Source of the DNA: Bacillus methanolicus MGA3
GTDB lineage: Bacteria; Bacillota; Bacilli; Bacillales; Cytobacillaceae
DNA length: 64,000 nt
NCBI RefSeq assembly: GCF_000724485.1
Contig: NZ_CP007740.1
Coordinates: 1 to 64,000 of the forward strand
Direction of reading: 5' to 3'
This document shows, piece after piece, positions 7,765 through 17,197 of the stretch. Positions within the stretch are counted from its first letter, which is position 1; each line of letters begins with the position of its first letter. The translations under genes and the position numbers were made by a program. A model generated the notes under the pieces. It searched no databases and had not been told where the DNA came from. It worked only from the letters and a program-made list of their open reading frames with translations.

Positions 7765-10324
7765 ATATTTTGAAGGAAATCTAGTTTTTTCTCAAGATGG
7801 ATCTTGTTGGGCTTATTATCAGCTTGCCGGTTATAACTATGATTTTCTTGCTGATGATGAAAAGGATTATATTTTTACGAATATTAAAGCATTCTTTTGG
7901 CAGATCAATTTGGATACTCATATGCTTGTTGTTCCGAATTTTCAGTCGGTTCAAGAGAAGCATGAACGATTTAAGCAAAAATTGAGTGGTCCATTGAAGG
8001 AAGCAGCTGTAAAACATATGGATGATGCAGCATTGCAACTTGAAAGAATGCTCGGCAAAGAGGGGACAGAGTACCGGTTTTTTATCGGTGTGAAGCTTCC
8101 GAAACCTGAAAATCTGAAGAAAAAGAATTTCTTTCAGGATTTAAAAGAAGCATGGAAAGAGTTTATTTGTAGAGTTAATGAAGCGAGTGGACTTGATACG
8201 CCTGAAATTATCGAGGATGAAATTGAACGTTACCGTAAAGCTGAACGGCGTGTCTTCAATAAGGTTCATTCTCGGTTAAAAGCTGATCCGGTAGACGAAG
8301 AAACCATTCAATGGCTGATTCGCCGCAACTGGTATCGTGGTATTGGGAAAGCTCCAATTCTTAAAAATTGGAGTCCTGCCTATACCGTCAACTATAAGGA
8401 GTATGAAGAAGGTAATATCACTGTTCGCCGTCCTCTTTATCATGATGTGTTACGTTTGACGGAAGGTTTGATTGATGATTCACCGAAGCGCAGTTTAATC
8501 GTTAAACAAGTGTATGAAGGTGAAGAAGTCGAAGGACATGTTGCTTTCTTGACGATTGCGAACGTGCCTTACGAAATTCAATTCCCAGGCGAGGAATGGA
8601 TGTACGTCATTCAAAGTCTTGATTTTCCGGTGGAAATCAGTGTTCGTACTGAAACGATGGAAAACCGTAAAGCCTTATCAGCTGTTCGTAACAAGCAGAA
8701 AGAATTAAAAGACCAAGATCGACATGCACGAGAAACAGGAAATGACACAGGATTGAATGTTATTGAAGGGAGAATAGAAGTACAAGAACTAGAAGCTCAT
8801 TTACAAAAATCGCGTATGCCACTTGTTAAAACGTCTATTATCCTTGCGGTATCTGCATCGGATGAAGATGAATTGAAGCGCCGTTGCGATACAGTTAAAG
8901 ACATTTATCAGGACATGATGTTTCAAGTGGAGCAACCATACGGAGATCAGTGGTTAGCCTTCAATGAATTTTTACCGGGGGCGAAACGATATATTAAAGA
9001 CTATGTGCATTTCATGGAGCCAGCGACGGTTGCTGGTGGAATGTTTGGAGCTACCAAACAGCTGGGGGATGGAGAAGGATTCTTCATCGGAACGACAGGG
9101 ATTTTAGACCAACCTGTTTACATCATGCCAAACCGTGCCGCGCAAGGTATTCGAGGAACCAAGACTAACGCGCTTTCAGCTGCGTTTCTCGGTTCCCTAG
9201 GTGGAGGTAAATCCTTCAGCTCGAATCTTATCACATACCTATCGGTATTGTCAGGAGGAAAAGCCCTTGTTATTGACCCCAAAGGTGAGCGTGGAAACTG
9301 GAAACATGATCTGTACGATTTAGGCGATCAGGTCAATATTATTTCGCTTTCTACAAAAGAAGAAGACAGAGGACGATTAGACCCGTTTTCCATTCATTCA
9401 GACATCAAAGAAGCCGAAACGCTTGCGTTGGATATTTTGACCTTTTTGACTGGGGTACGTTTGGATGATTCACAGCGTTTTCCGAAGCTCACAAAAGCCG
9501 TTCGTGTTGTGGCTGAAGGAGAAAAACCTTGTTTAACCAAAGTCATGAATGAGCTGTTAAACAGTGATGATGAAGCAGCAAGACAGTTAGGTGAGCATAT
9601 TCGATCCTTTAGCGAATTGTCATTTGCACAGCTGGTTTTCGGTGATGGAGAGAATGATTCTGCGATAAGCCTTAAAACAGCTCTGAACGTGCTTCAAATC
9701 CAGAACCTTGAGCTGCCAGCGTCGGATACACCGCAAGAGAAATATAACCTGTCAGAAATGCTTTCTATCGCGATGATGCTTCCAATTTCATCATTTGCGT
9801 TGAAATTCATTCATTCTGACCGCCACATTTTCAAAGTTGTATTGTTTGATGAAGCATGGTCGGTCTTGAATACAAGTCAGGGTAGTCACTTAGCGACACG
9901 TCTTGTCCGTGCCGGACGTTCAATGAATGCAGGTATCTACTTTGTAACTCAAAATGCTAACGACTTGCTGGATGAAAAAATGAAGAACAACATCGGAATG
10001 AAATTTGCGTTCCGCAGTACCGATTCGAAAGAGATCGAAAACGTTCTGTCATTGCTGAACCTTAAAAATACAGAATACAACGCATCAACGTTGCGAGAGC
10101 TTCAGAACGGACAATGCTTGTTCCAAGATATTTCCGGTCGTGTCGGTGTTGTATCGATTAACGCGCTATTTAAAGACCTATTCGATGCCTTTGATACACG
10201 TCCACCAGCTGAAAAAGAATTGGAAGATGGAAAGATTATTTCGAATGAAAGACTTCCATTAGATGGTCATGAACAAATGAATGACGATAAAACCAAATCC
10301 AATAAGGAAGAGGTGTACGTATGA
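7742..10324 (+). CDS. VirB4/ConE/TcpF-type conjugation ATPase
   Basis: 860-residue ATPase that powers assembly and substrate movement in the conjugative secretion system. Walker A GSLGGGKSF lies at about residue 484, VIDPKGE follows about 30 residues later, and Walker B VLFDEAW is near residue 703. Residues 1-280 form the VirB4-type N-terminal domain. ATG 7742 is preceded by AAAGAGGTGAA; an in-frame GTG at 7733 is less likely. It ends 4 bases into the next gene (ATGA overlap). Confidence 0.92.
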   Translation: MNIEFPIKYFEGNLVFSQDGSCWAYYQLAGYNYDFLADDEKDYIFTNIKAFFWQINLDTHMLVVPNFQSVQEKHERFKQKLSGPLKEAAVKHMDDAALQLERMLGKEGTEYRFFIGVKLPKPENLKKKNFFQDLKEAWKEFICRVNEASGLDTPEIIEDEIERYRKAERRVFNKVHSRLKADPVDEETIQWLIRRNWYRGIGKAPILKNWSPAYTVNYKEYEEGNITVRRPLYHDVLRLTEGLIDDSPKRSLIVKQVYEGEEVEGHVAFLTIANVPYEIQFPGEEWMYVIQSLDFPVEISVRTETMENRKALSAVRNKQKELKDQDRHARETGNDTGLNVIEGRIEVQELEAHLQKSRMPLVKTSIILAVSASDEDELKRRCDTVKDIYQDMMFQVEQPYGDQWLAFNEFLPGAKRYIKDYVHFMEPATVAGGMFGATKQLGDGEGFFIGTTGILDQPVYIMPNRAAQGIRGTKTNALSAAFLGSLGGGKSFSSNLITYLSVLSGGKALVIDPKGERGNWKHDLYDLGDQVNIISLSTKEEDRGRLDPFSIHSDIKEAETLALDILTFLTGVRLDDSQRFPKLTKAVRVVAEGEKPCLTKVMNELLNSDDEAARQLGEHIRSFSELSFAQLVFGDGENDSAISLKTALNVLQIQNLELPASDTPQEKYNLSEMLSIAMMLPISSFALKFIHSDRHIFKVVLFDEAWSVLNTSQGSHLATRLVRAGRSMNAGIYFVTQNANDLLDEKMKNNIGMKFAFRSTDSKEIENVLSLLNLKNTEYNASTLRELQNGQCLFQDISGRVGVVSINALFKDLFDAFDTRPPAEKELEDGKIISNERLPLDGHEQMNDDKTKSNKEEVYV

Positions 10325-10764
10325 GAAAACTATTTTCAATGATGAGTATTTCTTTGTTTCTCATTATTGCCGCAGCTTGCGGCAGTAATGAGGTTCATAA
10401 GGTTGACGGCAAAGGACCGGCAGATATACCGGTTAAGTGGGCTAATGCAGAAGTTCAAAAGGATCAAGCAACAAGAGCTAAGTTACTCGTTGAAAACGAC
10501 GGGATTATGTCCCCTGATAAGGGTCCCGAAAACGATAAAACGATTGAAAAATATAAGCTTACTGAATGGAAAGTCAATGATGATGATTATTTCTATGAAA
10601 TTACTTATCTGCATCCTATTAAAAATGAATTGAAGACTGAACGGATGGAAGTTATTAAAACAGATAGTGGATGGAAACGCAAAGAGTACGGAGACATATA
10701 TAATTTTGACAAACTTGTAGAGGACTTAAAGCCAGAAGTATTAAGGGAGTTACATGATAAATGA
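10321..10764 (+). CDS. Transfer-operon lipoprotein
   Basis: 147 residues with a lipoprotein signal peptide ending IIAAACG (lipobox Cys about residue 20). The exported part is small and hydrophilic with no family I recognise. ATGA overlaps tie it to both the VirB4-like gene before and the VirB6-like gene after, so it is very likely part of the transfer apparatus on the outer face of the membrane, in the place held by YddF-like genes in ICEBs1-type operons. Confidence 0.75.
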   Translation: MRKLFSMMSISLFLIIAAACGSNEVHKVDGKGPADIPVKWANAEVQKDQATRAKLLVENDGIMSPDKGPENDKTIEKYKLTEWKVNDDDYFYEITYLHPIKNELKTERMEVIKTDSGWKRKEYGDIYNFDKLVEDLKPEVLRELHDK

Positions 10765-12902
10765 AAAAGCTAGTACGATTATTGTTGTTGTCAATTGCAT
10801 TGCTTTGGGTTTTCCAACTACCGGCTTCAGCTGAAAGCCTTCAAGATAATTTAGTACCTCAAGATAGTGATCAAAAATCAGTCGGAGAGGTCGAGCTGAA
10901 ATACAATGAATATCCGCAGCATCATTATAAGCTTGATACTTATGTAGATACATCAGGTGATTGGATGCCGTGGAATTGGGCGGACGGAGCAGGAAAACAA
11001 ATCTATATTGCCTTAATGGAGATTATCAATTCTATTTGGAATGTCAATGTTCTGTTAGCGAATTTCACGATGAAGATTGTTCAAGAAGTATTCGAACTGG
11101 ATTTTATTTCCAATTTAGTAGTTCAAATCGGTCAAGCGGTTCAGAATATTGCCGGTTTCGGACCAGGCGGCTTCATGTCGAATGGATTATGGCCGTTGCT
11201 TGTAACGTTTGTAATTGGAATCGTAGGAGCGTGGGCTACTTATGTTGGAATGGTAAAACGTGAAACTAGCCGTGCATGGAGTGGTTTACTTTCTTCAATC
11301 ATTATTTTTGTATTTGCGCTTGGTTTCTTTTCAAATGCTTCAACCATTCTGAAAGGAATTAATGATTGGTCAAGTAATCTTCAGAGCGATATTTTAGCCG
11401 TTTTTGCGAGTATCGTTAACCCAGGAGCTTCTTATACGCAAGAAGAAGGGATCGCTACGATCCGTAATCAGATGTTTGATTTGATGGTGAAAAAACCTTA
11501 TCTACTTATGCAATATGGGACGACAAAAGTTGATGAAGGACGTGTTAATACTATCCTTTCAGTCGACCCCATATTAGATGCTAAAAAAAGACAAGAAGAA
11601 GCTCAAAAAGAGGTTGAAGAAGAAGACAATTCAATGATGTCCATTGATGGAATTTCTCAGCGCGCTGGTTTTGTGCCATTGCTTTTCTTAGCCAATACCA
11701 TTATCGGGGTTTTCCTTTTAATCATTTCAGGAACGATTATTCTTTATCAGATGATTTTCCTTGTCTTAGTGCTATTCGCACCGGTTCCGTTGCTCATGGC
11801 ATTGGTTCCAAGATGGCAACAGACCGCGTTTGATTGGGCTATGAAGGTATTACATGCGCAGCTTATGAAAATTGCGATTGCTTTATTGCTAACGATTTTG
11901 TTCGGTATCTCCGCAATCTTATACCGTGCAACTGATACTGATGATTTAGGGTATCTTGGTATGATGATTCTTCAGATTATTTGTTTTGTAGGTATTTGGG
12001 CAAAACGAAAAGAACTATTTAGCATGGTAGCAACGGCAGTTAATAATGTCCAAAGCAGTACAGGAGCAACCTTGCAAGGCTATAAGCAGAAATATAATGA
12101 AGCTAAAAATACGATTCGTAAAGCTAGAAATGTGATTAATCAAACCAGCGGTAAAGGGCGGGTTCGCAATCAGCCCTTAGCGCAACGTCAGGTAGGACAG
12201 AGCAACATAGGTGTCCGTGATAAAGATCAGTTAGCAGAAAGACAACAACAGCTGAAAGCAACAAAAGACGGTCTCAAGAGTTCTGTTAGTGGTACCATGC
12301 TGGCAGATCGTAGAAATAAAGAATTTCAAGAAGGTCAAGATATGTACAAAAATCGTTCAGGTATTGAAAATGCAGCGACAGCTGACCGTGAACAGCTAAT
12401 GGATCGTCAGGTAGATAAAGCTGCTATAGGAAAAAAACTAAACGTACCTCAAAGCATTTTGGATGTTGCGCGTGAAAAAGCTGTAGATTCTAAGAATGAT
12501 AATGTAATGAATATCGAAGAGTTGCGTCGCAAACGAGGAAATCTTGCTGAATTTGCTTTAACAGATCGAACAAATATACAGGATGCACAACGTGAAGCAG
12601 CTCCTTCAGTTGAGCGAACTGAAATGCGTGATGTAAAGCTTTCAGATCGTACCCAAAGCGTACGTAACATTAATTTGATGAACCAGCATAGCCACGAAGA
12701 CCGAATTAATAACGTAACCGAAACCAATCGTAATGTTCAGGAAAACATGACGGAAAGAGAAAGTGTTTCAAGAAATGTTACAAAAAGAACCGAGCATGTG
12801 AGCAATATCAATAACGTAAGTCGTGAACAAATCAATGAAACTATTAACCAAGAGAGTGAAAACATCACAAATAGAGAGAGAGGGAATAGAACAGAGCGTT
12901 AG
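10761..12902 (+). CDS. ConG/TcpH/VirB6-type channel protein with long charged tail
   Basis: 713 residues. A signal-like N-terminus (LLLLSIALLWVFQLPASA) is followed by several membrane segments, including WPLLVTFVIGIVGAWATYVG, SSIIIFVFALGFF, the long LLFLANTIIGVFLLIISG...ILYQMIFLVLVLF block, and IAIALLLTILFGISAILY. This matches the polytopic VirB6-like subunit of Gram-positive conjugation systems. From about residue 430 the protein is a hydrophilic Q/R/N-rich tail of about 280 residues with repeated TER, SRN and NIN patterns near the end. Starts inside the lipoprotein stop codon (ATGA). Confidence 0.85.
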   Translation: MKKLVRLLLLSIALLWVFQLPASAESLQDNLVPQDSDQKSVGEVELKYNEYPQHHYKLDTYVDTSGDWMPWNWADGAGKQIYIALMEIINSIWNVNVLLANFTMKIVQEVFELDFISNLVVQIGQAVQNIAGFGPGGFMSNGLWPLLVTFVIGIVGAWATYVGMVKRETSRAWSGLLSSIIIFVFALGFFSNASTILKGINDWSSNLQSDILAVFASIVNPGASYTQEEGIATIRNQMFDLMVKKPYLLMQYGTTKVDEGRVNTILSVDPILDAKKRQEEAQKEVEEEDNSMMSIDGISQRAGFVPLLFLANTIIGVFLLIISGTIILYQMIFLVLVLFAPVPLLMALVPRWQQTAFDWAMKVLHAQLMKIAIALLLTILFGISAILYRATDTDDLGYLGMMILQIICFVGIWAKRKELFSMVATAVNNVQSSTGATLQGYKQKYNEAKNTIRKARNVINQTSGKGRVRNQPLAQRQVGQSNIGVRDKDQLAERQQQLKATKDGLKSSVSGTMLADRRNKEFQEGQDMYKNRSGIENAATADREQLMDRQVDKAAIGKKLNVPQSILDVAREKAVDSKNDNVMNIEELRRKRGNLAEFALTDRTNIQDAQREAAPSVERTEMRDVKLSDRTQSVRNINLMNQHSHEDRINNVTETNRNVQENMTERESVSRNVTKRTEHVSNINNVSREQINETINQESENITNRERGNRTER

Positions 12903-12913
12903 GAGGAACAAAT

Positions 12914-13552
12914 GTGTTCGGATGGGATTTTCATAACAGTAAGAGCGATCGAATCAAGCTGTTTCTTTTCATCCTTGCTGTTTTTCTAGTTGTTGGCTTT
13001 ACAGTATCAGCTGTATTCCGCAGCATGAATAAAGAAGAAGCCACGGCTTTAGAACAAAATCCAAAAAATTCAACTGAATCGATTGATCAAGTCGATTTAT
13101 CGACTTTATATTCGGAACATTCCGAATCATTAGAAGGTGACGATCAAACAAATGAGTACGATCAAACCGAGCATTTTTCAGAAGAAACACTGAATGAAAC
13201 GAAGGAGATTGCAGTTCAATTTGCAAAAGCTTTTCATACTTACAGCGCGGATGAACCAATGACGTATTTAGAAAACGCGAAGCCCTATATGAAAGATGCT
13301 TTATACGAAAAAATGAAGCGAAACGGCAGACGAGAAGTGCTTGAGCGGTCTTATCTGACCGTAAAGGAAACGGATGTTACCCCGGTAGCGAATAAAAGCA
13401 GTATGGTTGTTCGCTGGAACGTCATTGTAAGAGGTGAAGCAAAGTCTGTTGATGGAAAAACGTCAGAAACGGAAGATTGGTATTTAGTCGGGTTGCGTGA
13501 AGTCGATGGAGAATGGAAGGTTGAGGATGTGAGAGTAAATGTCCCAAACTAA
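12914..13552 (+). CDS. Membrane-anchored transfer-operon protein, unknown family
   Basis: 212 residues from GTG 12914; AGGAGG at 12901-12906 fits. An ATG two bases earlier is out of frame. One N-terminal membrane span (LFLFILAVFLVVGFTVSAVF), an acidic linker, and an outside domain of about 110 residues (LNETKEIAVQFAKAFHTY...) that may be NTF2-like, as in other transfer scaffold proteins. It overlaps the wall hydrolase by 14 bases. No specific family recognised. Confidence 0.7.
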   Translation: MFGWDFHNSKSDRIKLFLFILAVFLVVGFTVSAVFRSMNKEEATALEQNPKNSTESIDQVDLSTLYSEHSESLEGDDQTNEYDQTEHFSEETLNETKEIAVQFAKAFHTYSADEPMTYLENAKPYMKDALYEKMKRNGRREVLERSYLTVKETDVTPVANKSSMVVRWNVIVRGEAKSVDGKTSETEDWYLVGLREVDGEWKVEDVRVNVPN

Positions 13553-14729
13553 TGATCCTAACGGCTATGAAACAGAAGGCAGCTCGGCTTTAAAGAACAC
13601 CGCTAATGAAGTTGGAAAAGCTGTTGCTAAAAAAGCTGTGAAATCCGCAGCTACAAAAGCAGCTTCGTCCAGTAGTTCTACTATTGGACTTACAGTTATT
13701 TTAGCCATTGTCGCTGTTGTTTTGGTTTTTGCAATTATCGCAATTGCAGTTTTCATTATTATTGCTTCAGGTGGTGAAGAAGAAAGACCGGAAGATAATG
13801 GCTATTGGGGTGGTGAAATATCGGAAATAGGAACCAATGAAATTCCTGCTCAGTTCATCCCATACTATAAAGCTGCTGAACAAAAATATGGTGTACCGTG
13901 GAATCTTATTGCTGCGGAGCATCGGGTAGAAACACGTTTTTCTACGATTGACCCTATGATTTCCCCGGTTGGTGCAGAAGGTCATTTGCAGTTTATGCCT
14001 TGTACATGGGTTGGTTGGAAACATCCTTCCTGCGGAGGATTAGGAAAAGGAAATATTCCTACTTCCCAAAAAACGAATCCAGCTGTTATTGCGAAGTATG
14101 GCGGCTATGGTGTTGATGCAAACGGTGATGGAAAAGCTGATCCGTGGGATATAGAAGACGCCATTTATTCTGTAGCAAAATATCTTGCTTCAAATGGCGC
14201 AGCTGAAGGACGTTTCAGAGATGCAGTTTTCGCGTATAATCATGCAGATTGGTACGTCGAAGAAGTTCTAGATTTTGCTGATCGGTACGTGAAAGGCTAT
14301 GTCGCTATTAAAGTCGGCAATAGCAGTAAAGCGAATACTGGTACAGCAGTTGTTGATGTAGGAAACAAATGGATCGGAAATTCTGTCTATGTTTTTGGTG
14401 GAGGACGAAATCAGAGTGATATAGCAAGAGGACGTTTTGATTGTTCATCTTTTGTGCATTGGGCGTTTGCTCAAGTTGGCATCGATCTAGGTCCGTTAAG
14501 TTCAACTAGCACAGAAACGCTCAAGCATTTAGGAAAGCCGGTTCCGCCTAGTGAAATACAGCCGGGTGATCTTGTGTTCTTTGACACTTATAAAAAAGAT
14601 GGACATGTCGGCATTTATGTCGGTGATGGAAAATTCATTGGAGCGCAAACAAGCACAGGTGTAGCGATTGCGGACATGTCGAAAGGCTACTGGAAAGAAA
14701 AATTTAATGGTCGCGTGAAGCGAATTTAA
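13539..14729 (+). CDS. Bifunctional wall hydrolase, lytic transglycosylase plus NlpC/P60 (CwlT-like)
   Basis: 396-residue enzyme that opens peptidoglycan for the transfer channel. A membrane span lies at about 48-76. A lysozyme-like lytic transglycosylase domain follows at about 105-240 (AEHRVETRFS, GAEGHLQFMP, DAVFAYNHADWY), interrupted by a calcium-loop-like DANGDGKADPWD. The C-terminal NlpC/P60 peptidase has Cys302 in FDCSSFVHW and His356 in DGHVGIYVG. The same pair of domains is known in CwlT of ICEBs1 and in Tn916 Orf14. Last gene of the operon; ATG 13539 lies inside the previous gene. Confidence 0.92.
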   Translation: MSQTNDPNGYETEGSSALKNTANEVGKAVAKKAVKSAATKAASSSSSTIGLTVILAIVAVVLVFAIIAIAVFIIIASGGEEERPEDNGYWGGEISEIGTNEIPAQFIPYYKAAEQKYGVPWNLIAAEHRVETRFSTIDPMISPVGAEGHLQFMPCTWVGWKHPSCGGLGKGNIPTSQKTNPAVIAKYGGYGVDANGDGKADPWDIEDAIYSVAKYLASNGAAEGRFRDAVFAYNHADWYVEEVLDFADRYVKGYVAIKVGNSSKANTGTAVVDVGNKWIGNSVYVFGGGRNQSDIARGRFDCSSFVHWAFAQVGIDLGPLSSTSTETLKHLGKPVPPSEIQPGDLVFFDTYKKDGHVGIYVGDGKFIGAQTSTGVAIADMSKGYWKEKFNGRVKRI

Positions 14730-14730
14730 T

Positions 14731-14828
14731 TGGTGAATACATCAATTTTACACCTGTTATACCTCTTACTCTATGATATTATACTGGAAATCTTATACAA
14801 GAGACAACGAGGATTCCCACCCGCCACC
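14731..14828 (-). repeat. Right copy of inverted repeat flanking the transfer operon
   Basis: Read on the minus strand, this contains GGTGGCGGGTGGGAATCC (14811-14828), TCTTGTATAAGATTTCCA (14785-14802) and AGGTGTAAAATTGATGTATTCACCA in two abutting parts (14731-14755), the same order as at 1599-1843 but more compact. It starts two bases after the stop codon of the wall hydrolase. Confidence 0.85.
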
Positions 14829-14852
14829 TTAAACGCAAAGTGTTTAAGGTGG
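14824..14852. repeat. 11-bp perfect hairpin
   Basis: CCACCTTAAAC (14824-14834) pairs with GTTTAAGGTGG (14842-14852). No T-run follows; it adjoins the inverted repeat. Confidence 0.6.
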
Positions 14853-14900
14853 GAACAGGTACTATTTATAGGTTGCTGGAAAGAGAAAGACTAAGTTAAT

Positions 14901-14932
14901 GCCTTGCTAATAAATCAAGGCTTTTTCTTTTG
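14901..14932 (+). terminator. Rho-independent terminator of the transfer operon
   Basis: GCCTTG - 9-nt loop - CAAGGC followed by TTTTTCTTTT. Confidence 0.85.
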
Positions 14933-15044
14933 TGTACAGGGTTTTCGAATTCTTCATGTTTTTAGCTTTCTTTGTAAAACTAGGTGCTAGTTATAGAGGA
15001 AAACCTTTGCTATTTCTTTTCTTCAGAGGGTTAATTTGCTTTAA

Positions 15045-16073
15045 TACGGTAAGATTTATATTTTAATTGATAATCAAACAGACGGTTCAGTAGAGAAAAT
15101 CGTATATAACGGTTCATGGGGTACTGTTTCGGTAGTGTTGGATAAATCAGCGTCAGCGTTTGCGAGTCATCCTTCAACCTTATATGACATATCTTTAGAT
15201 TTTTCTGAACCTCTATTTATTTATAAAGACCCAACTGGAAGAGTCGGATTCAACGGCACATGGGTTGTCACAACCATATCTGTTCAACCGGGTTCACTCG
15301 GTCAAAAAACATCAGCCGATAAAAACAACCTTCTAACGTATTCCATCACAACAGATGGAACAATGGGAACAATAACCGAAAAGATTAACGGTACAGTTAT
15401 AAATACAAGGTCAAACCCATCAAGCGGACAGCAATTTACCGTTAGCCTTAATCAATCTCAATGGGATGCAATTAAATTCGGAAACGCACAAACATTGACC
15501 ATTGAAATGAACGGATTTGTTTGGACATATACCTTTGACAAACGTTTAAATGCGAATGACGACATATTAAGCGCTGTTAAAGGTGTGCAAGATTTACAAA
15601 CTCATTTGAACGGAATCAAAGCACAATTGGGCGCGGCGATTCGTTCAAAAGGCGGAACGGTGAATGATACGGATGCTTGGAGTGCGTTTGTGAGTGCGGT
15701 TACTAATATGCAAGTTAAGAGATGGGTTAGGGGAACTGGTACAACATCCTCAACGTCGTTAGGGTTCTATCACCCTGACGGGAATTTTTATAATTTATGC
15801 TATCTAACTGTGACAGGGTTAACTTTTAAACCATCAATGGTTCTTATATGGGGAAGAGATAATAACTATTACACCGTTCTATTCCCTGAAACAATCTACT
15901 CATCTTATTCAATAGGTAGGATTATAACAGGCACTTATAATGTAAATAGTTACAGCGGATATAGCATATATACATTTCGTTTAGATTCACCTGCTTATGT
16001 AACATCTACGGGATTTCAATTATCAATTGGTACAAGTGGTAATCAGTCAGTAATCTGGTTTGCAGTTGAATAA
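15045..16073 (+). pseudogene. 5'-truncated phage tail/baseplate-like protein
   Basis: The open frame runs in from 15045 without any ATG (YGKIYIILIDNQ..., NGSWGTVSVVL) and the only listed-type start, GTG 15135, has no ribosome site and falls inside sequence that reads as protein. The first half resembles upper-baseplate or tail proteins of Firmicutes phages, with a helical linker (LQTHLNGIKAQLGAAI). The C-terminal half is a beta-rich, Tyr/Ser-rich receptor-binding-type domain. It is followed by two small tail-linked ORFs and a holin, so it belongs to a prophage end. The gene's own N-terminus has been lost. Confidence 0.6.
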
Positions 16074-16084
16074 GGAGGGCTAAA

Positions 16085-16279
16085 ATGTTTATAAGAGCCT
16101 ATTACGATAAACTAACAGGAAACGGTTTGAAATGGTATAGCCTCGAAGGTGGTGCATATCGTATACCAACGTTCGAGGAAGATTATCAAGCAATCAAGGA
16201 ATTATCGGAAAGAATTACTAATAGCAACAATGAATGGAGGAATGTAAAATGGTATTCACTGAAAACAGCGGTCTTGTAA
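16085..16279 (+). CDS. Small phage-tail-linked protein
   Basis: 64 residues, ATG 16085 after AAGGAGG (16072-16078). Sequence MFIRAYYDKLTGNGLKWYSL is typical of short proteins encoded just behind tail-fibre genes in Bacillus prophages. It overlaps the next small ORF by 31 bases. Function unknown. Confidence 0.6.
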   Translation: MFIRAYYDKLTGNGLKWYSLEGGAYRIPTFEEDYQAIKELSERITNSNNEWRNVKWYSLKTAVL

Positions 16280-16389
16280 AAGTATGGGTAAGTCTTGTTT
16301 TGAACGGCACATATTCACTTGACCAAGTGCCTAATCTATTTATCCTTAAAGAAGTGGTTACGCAAGTGGTAAATAGCTTGCAAAAATGA
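16249..16389 (+). CDS. 46-residue phage protein (XkdX-position ORF)
   Basis: ATG 16249 with GGAGGAATGTAAA upstream (AATGGAGG at 16233-16240) gives MVFTENSGLVKVWVSLVLNG..., stop at 16387-16389. The ORF is too short for most gene callers. The position between tail protein and holin is that of XkdX-type peptides in PBSX-like prophages, but the sequence is not clearly XkdX. Confidence 0.6.
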   Translation: MVFTENSGLVKVWVSLVLNGTYSLDQVPNLFILKEVVTQVVNSLQK

Positions 16390-16537
16390 ATAATAGGATG
16401 ATAAGGAGAAGCAAACAAACACCTTAGAGGGGGGTATTTTTATGGTTTAAATATATTGAAACTTAAAAATAGTTCAATTATTACTCTCTCCTGGTATAAT
16501 ATAGAATATAAATTAATTAATGGGGGGGAGAGACATA

Positions 16538-17095
16538 GTGAGAAAAAAGGTAATCAATATTTTAGTAGGGTTATCGATATTTCTTTTAACAGTTAGCTAC
16601 CCTTTTACAGCATCTGCAGCATCTGGTACATCGATTTTTAAATCAAAATATCCGAAACAAGTTATCAGAGTATCAAAGAGTGTTGATTTGGATAAAGATC
16701 GTAAACCCGAAACAGTTATTCTAACAACACTAGGATATTTATATTTGGTAAAGGGAAACAAGGTTACATTAGTTGAAAAGAATATTGTTAGTGACAAAGG
16801 TTTTCCAGCGCCCAAACTTACGATTAATCATCCCGCCCAGGATGAATATCAAGTAATCATAAGGTTGTTTTATGGAGCAAGTAATACTCGAGCTTTCGTT
16901 TATAGAATGCAAAAAGGGAAACTGGTTAAAGTTTTAGATGTAGTGGGAGACGTAGAAATTAAAATCCACAAAGGAAAAATATATCAGGTATGGAAGATGT
17001 ACCGAGATGAAGGTTTATGGGATCCAGTTACTGCAGTATATTCTTGGAATAGCAAAAAGCAAAAATTTGATGTTTCTGGTATGGTACCAAATTAA
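16538..17095 (+). CDS. Secreted protein with VCBS/FG-GAP-like repeat, function unknown
   Basis: About 185 residues from GTG 16538, preceded by GGGGGGGAGAG (16522-16532); ATG 16520 lies before that site and is unlikely. Signal peptide NILVGLSIFLLTVSYPFTASA with an ASA cleavage site. The mature part carries DLDKDRKPETVILTTLG, a pattern seen in calcium-binding beta-propeller repeats. No enzyme signature. It stands alone between phage genes with its own terminator. Confidence 0.6.
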   Translation: MRKKVINILVGLSIFLLTVSYPFTASAASGTSIFKSKYPKQVIRVSKSVDLDKDRKPETVILTTLGYLYLVKGNKVTLVEKNIVSDKGFPAPKLTINHPAQDEYQVIIRLFYGASNTRAFVYRMQKGKLVKVLDVVGDVEIKIHKGKIYQVWKMYRDEGLWDPVTAVYSWNSKKQKFDVSGMVPN

Positions 17096-17109
17096 TTTTA
17101 ATTATTTAA

Positions 17110-17136
17110 AAGCCGGCGATAAGTTGGCTTTTTTTG
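17110..17136 (+). terminator. Terminator of the secreted-protein gene
   Basis: AAGCC - loop - GGCTT followed by a run of seven T. Confidence 0.6.
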
Positions 17137-17197
17137 TTGCCTACATCCAAAAGTAGGTGTATTTTTTATGCTTTTTAACAGAAAGAGAGGTTGCCGA

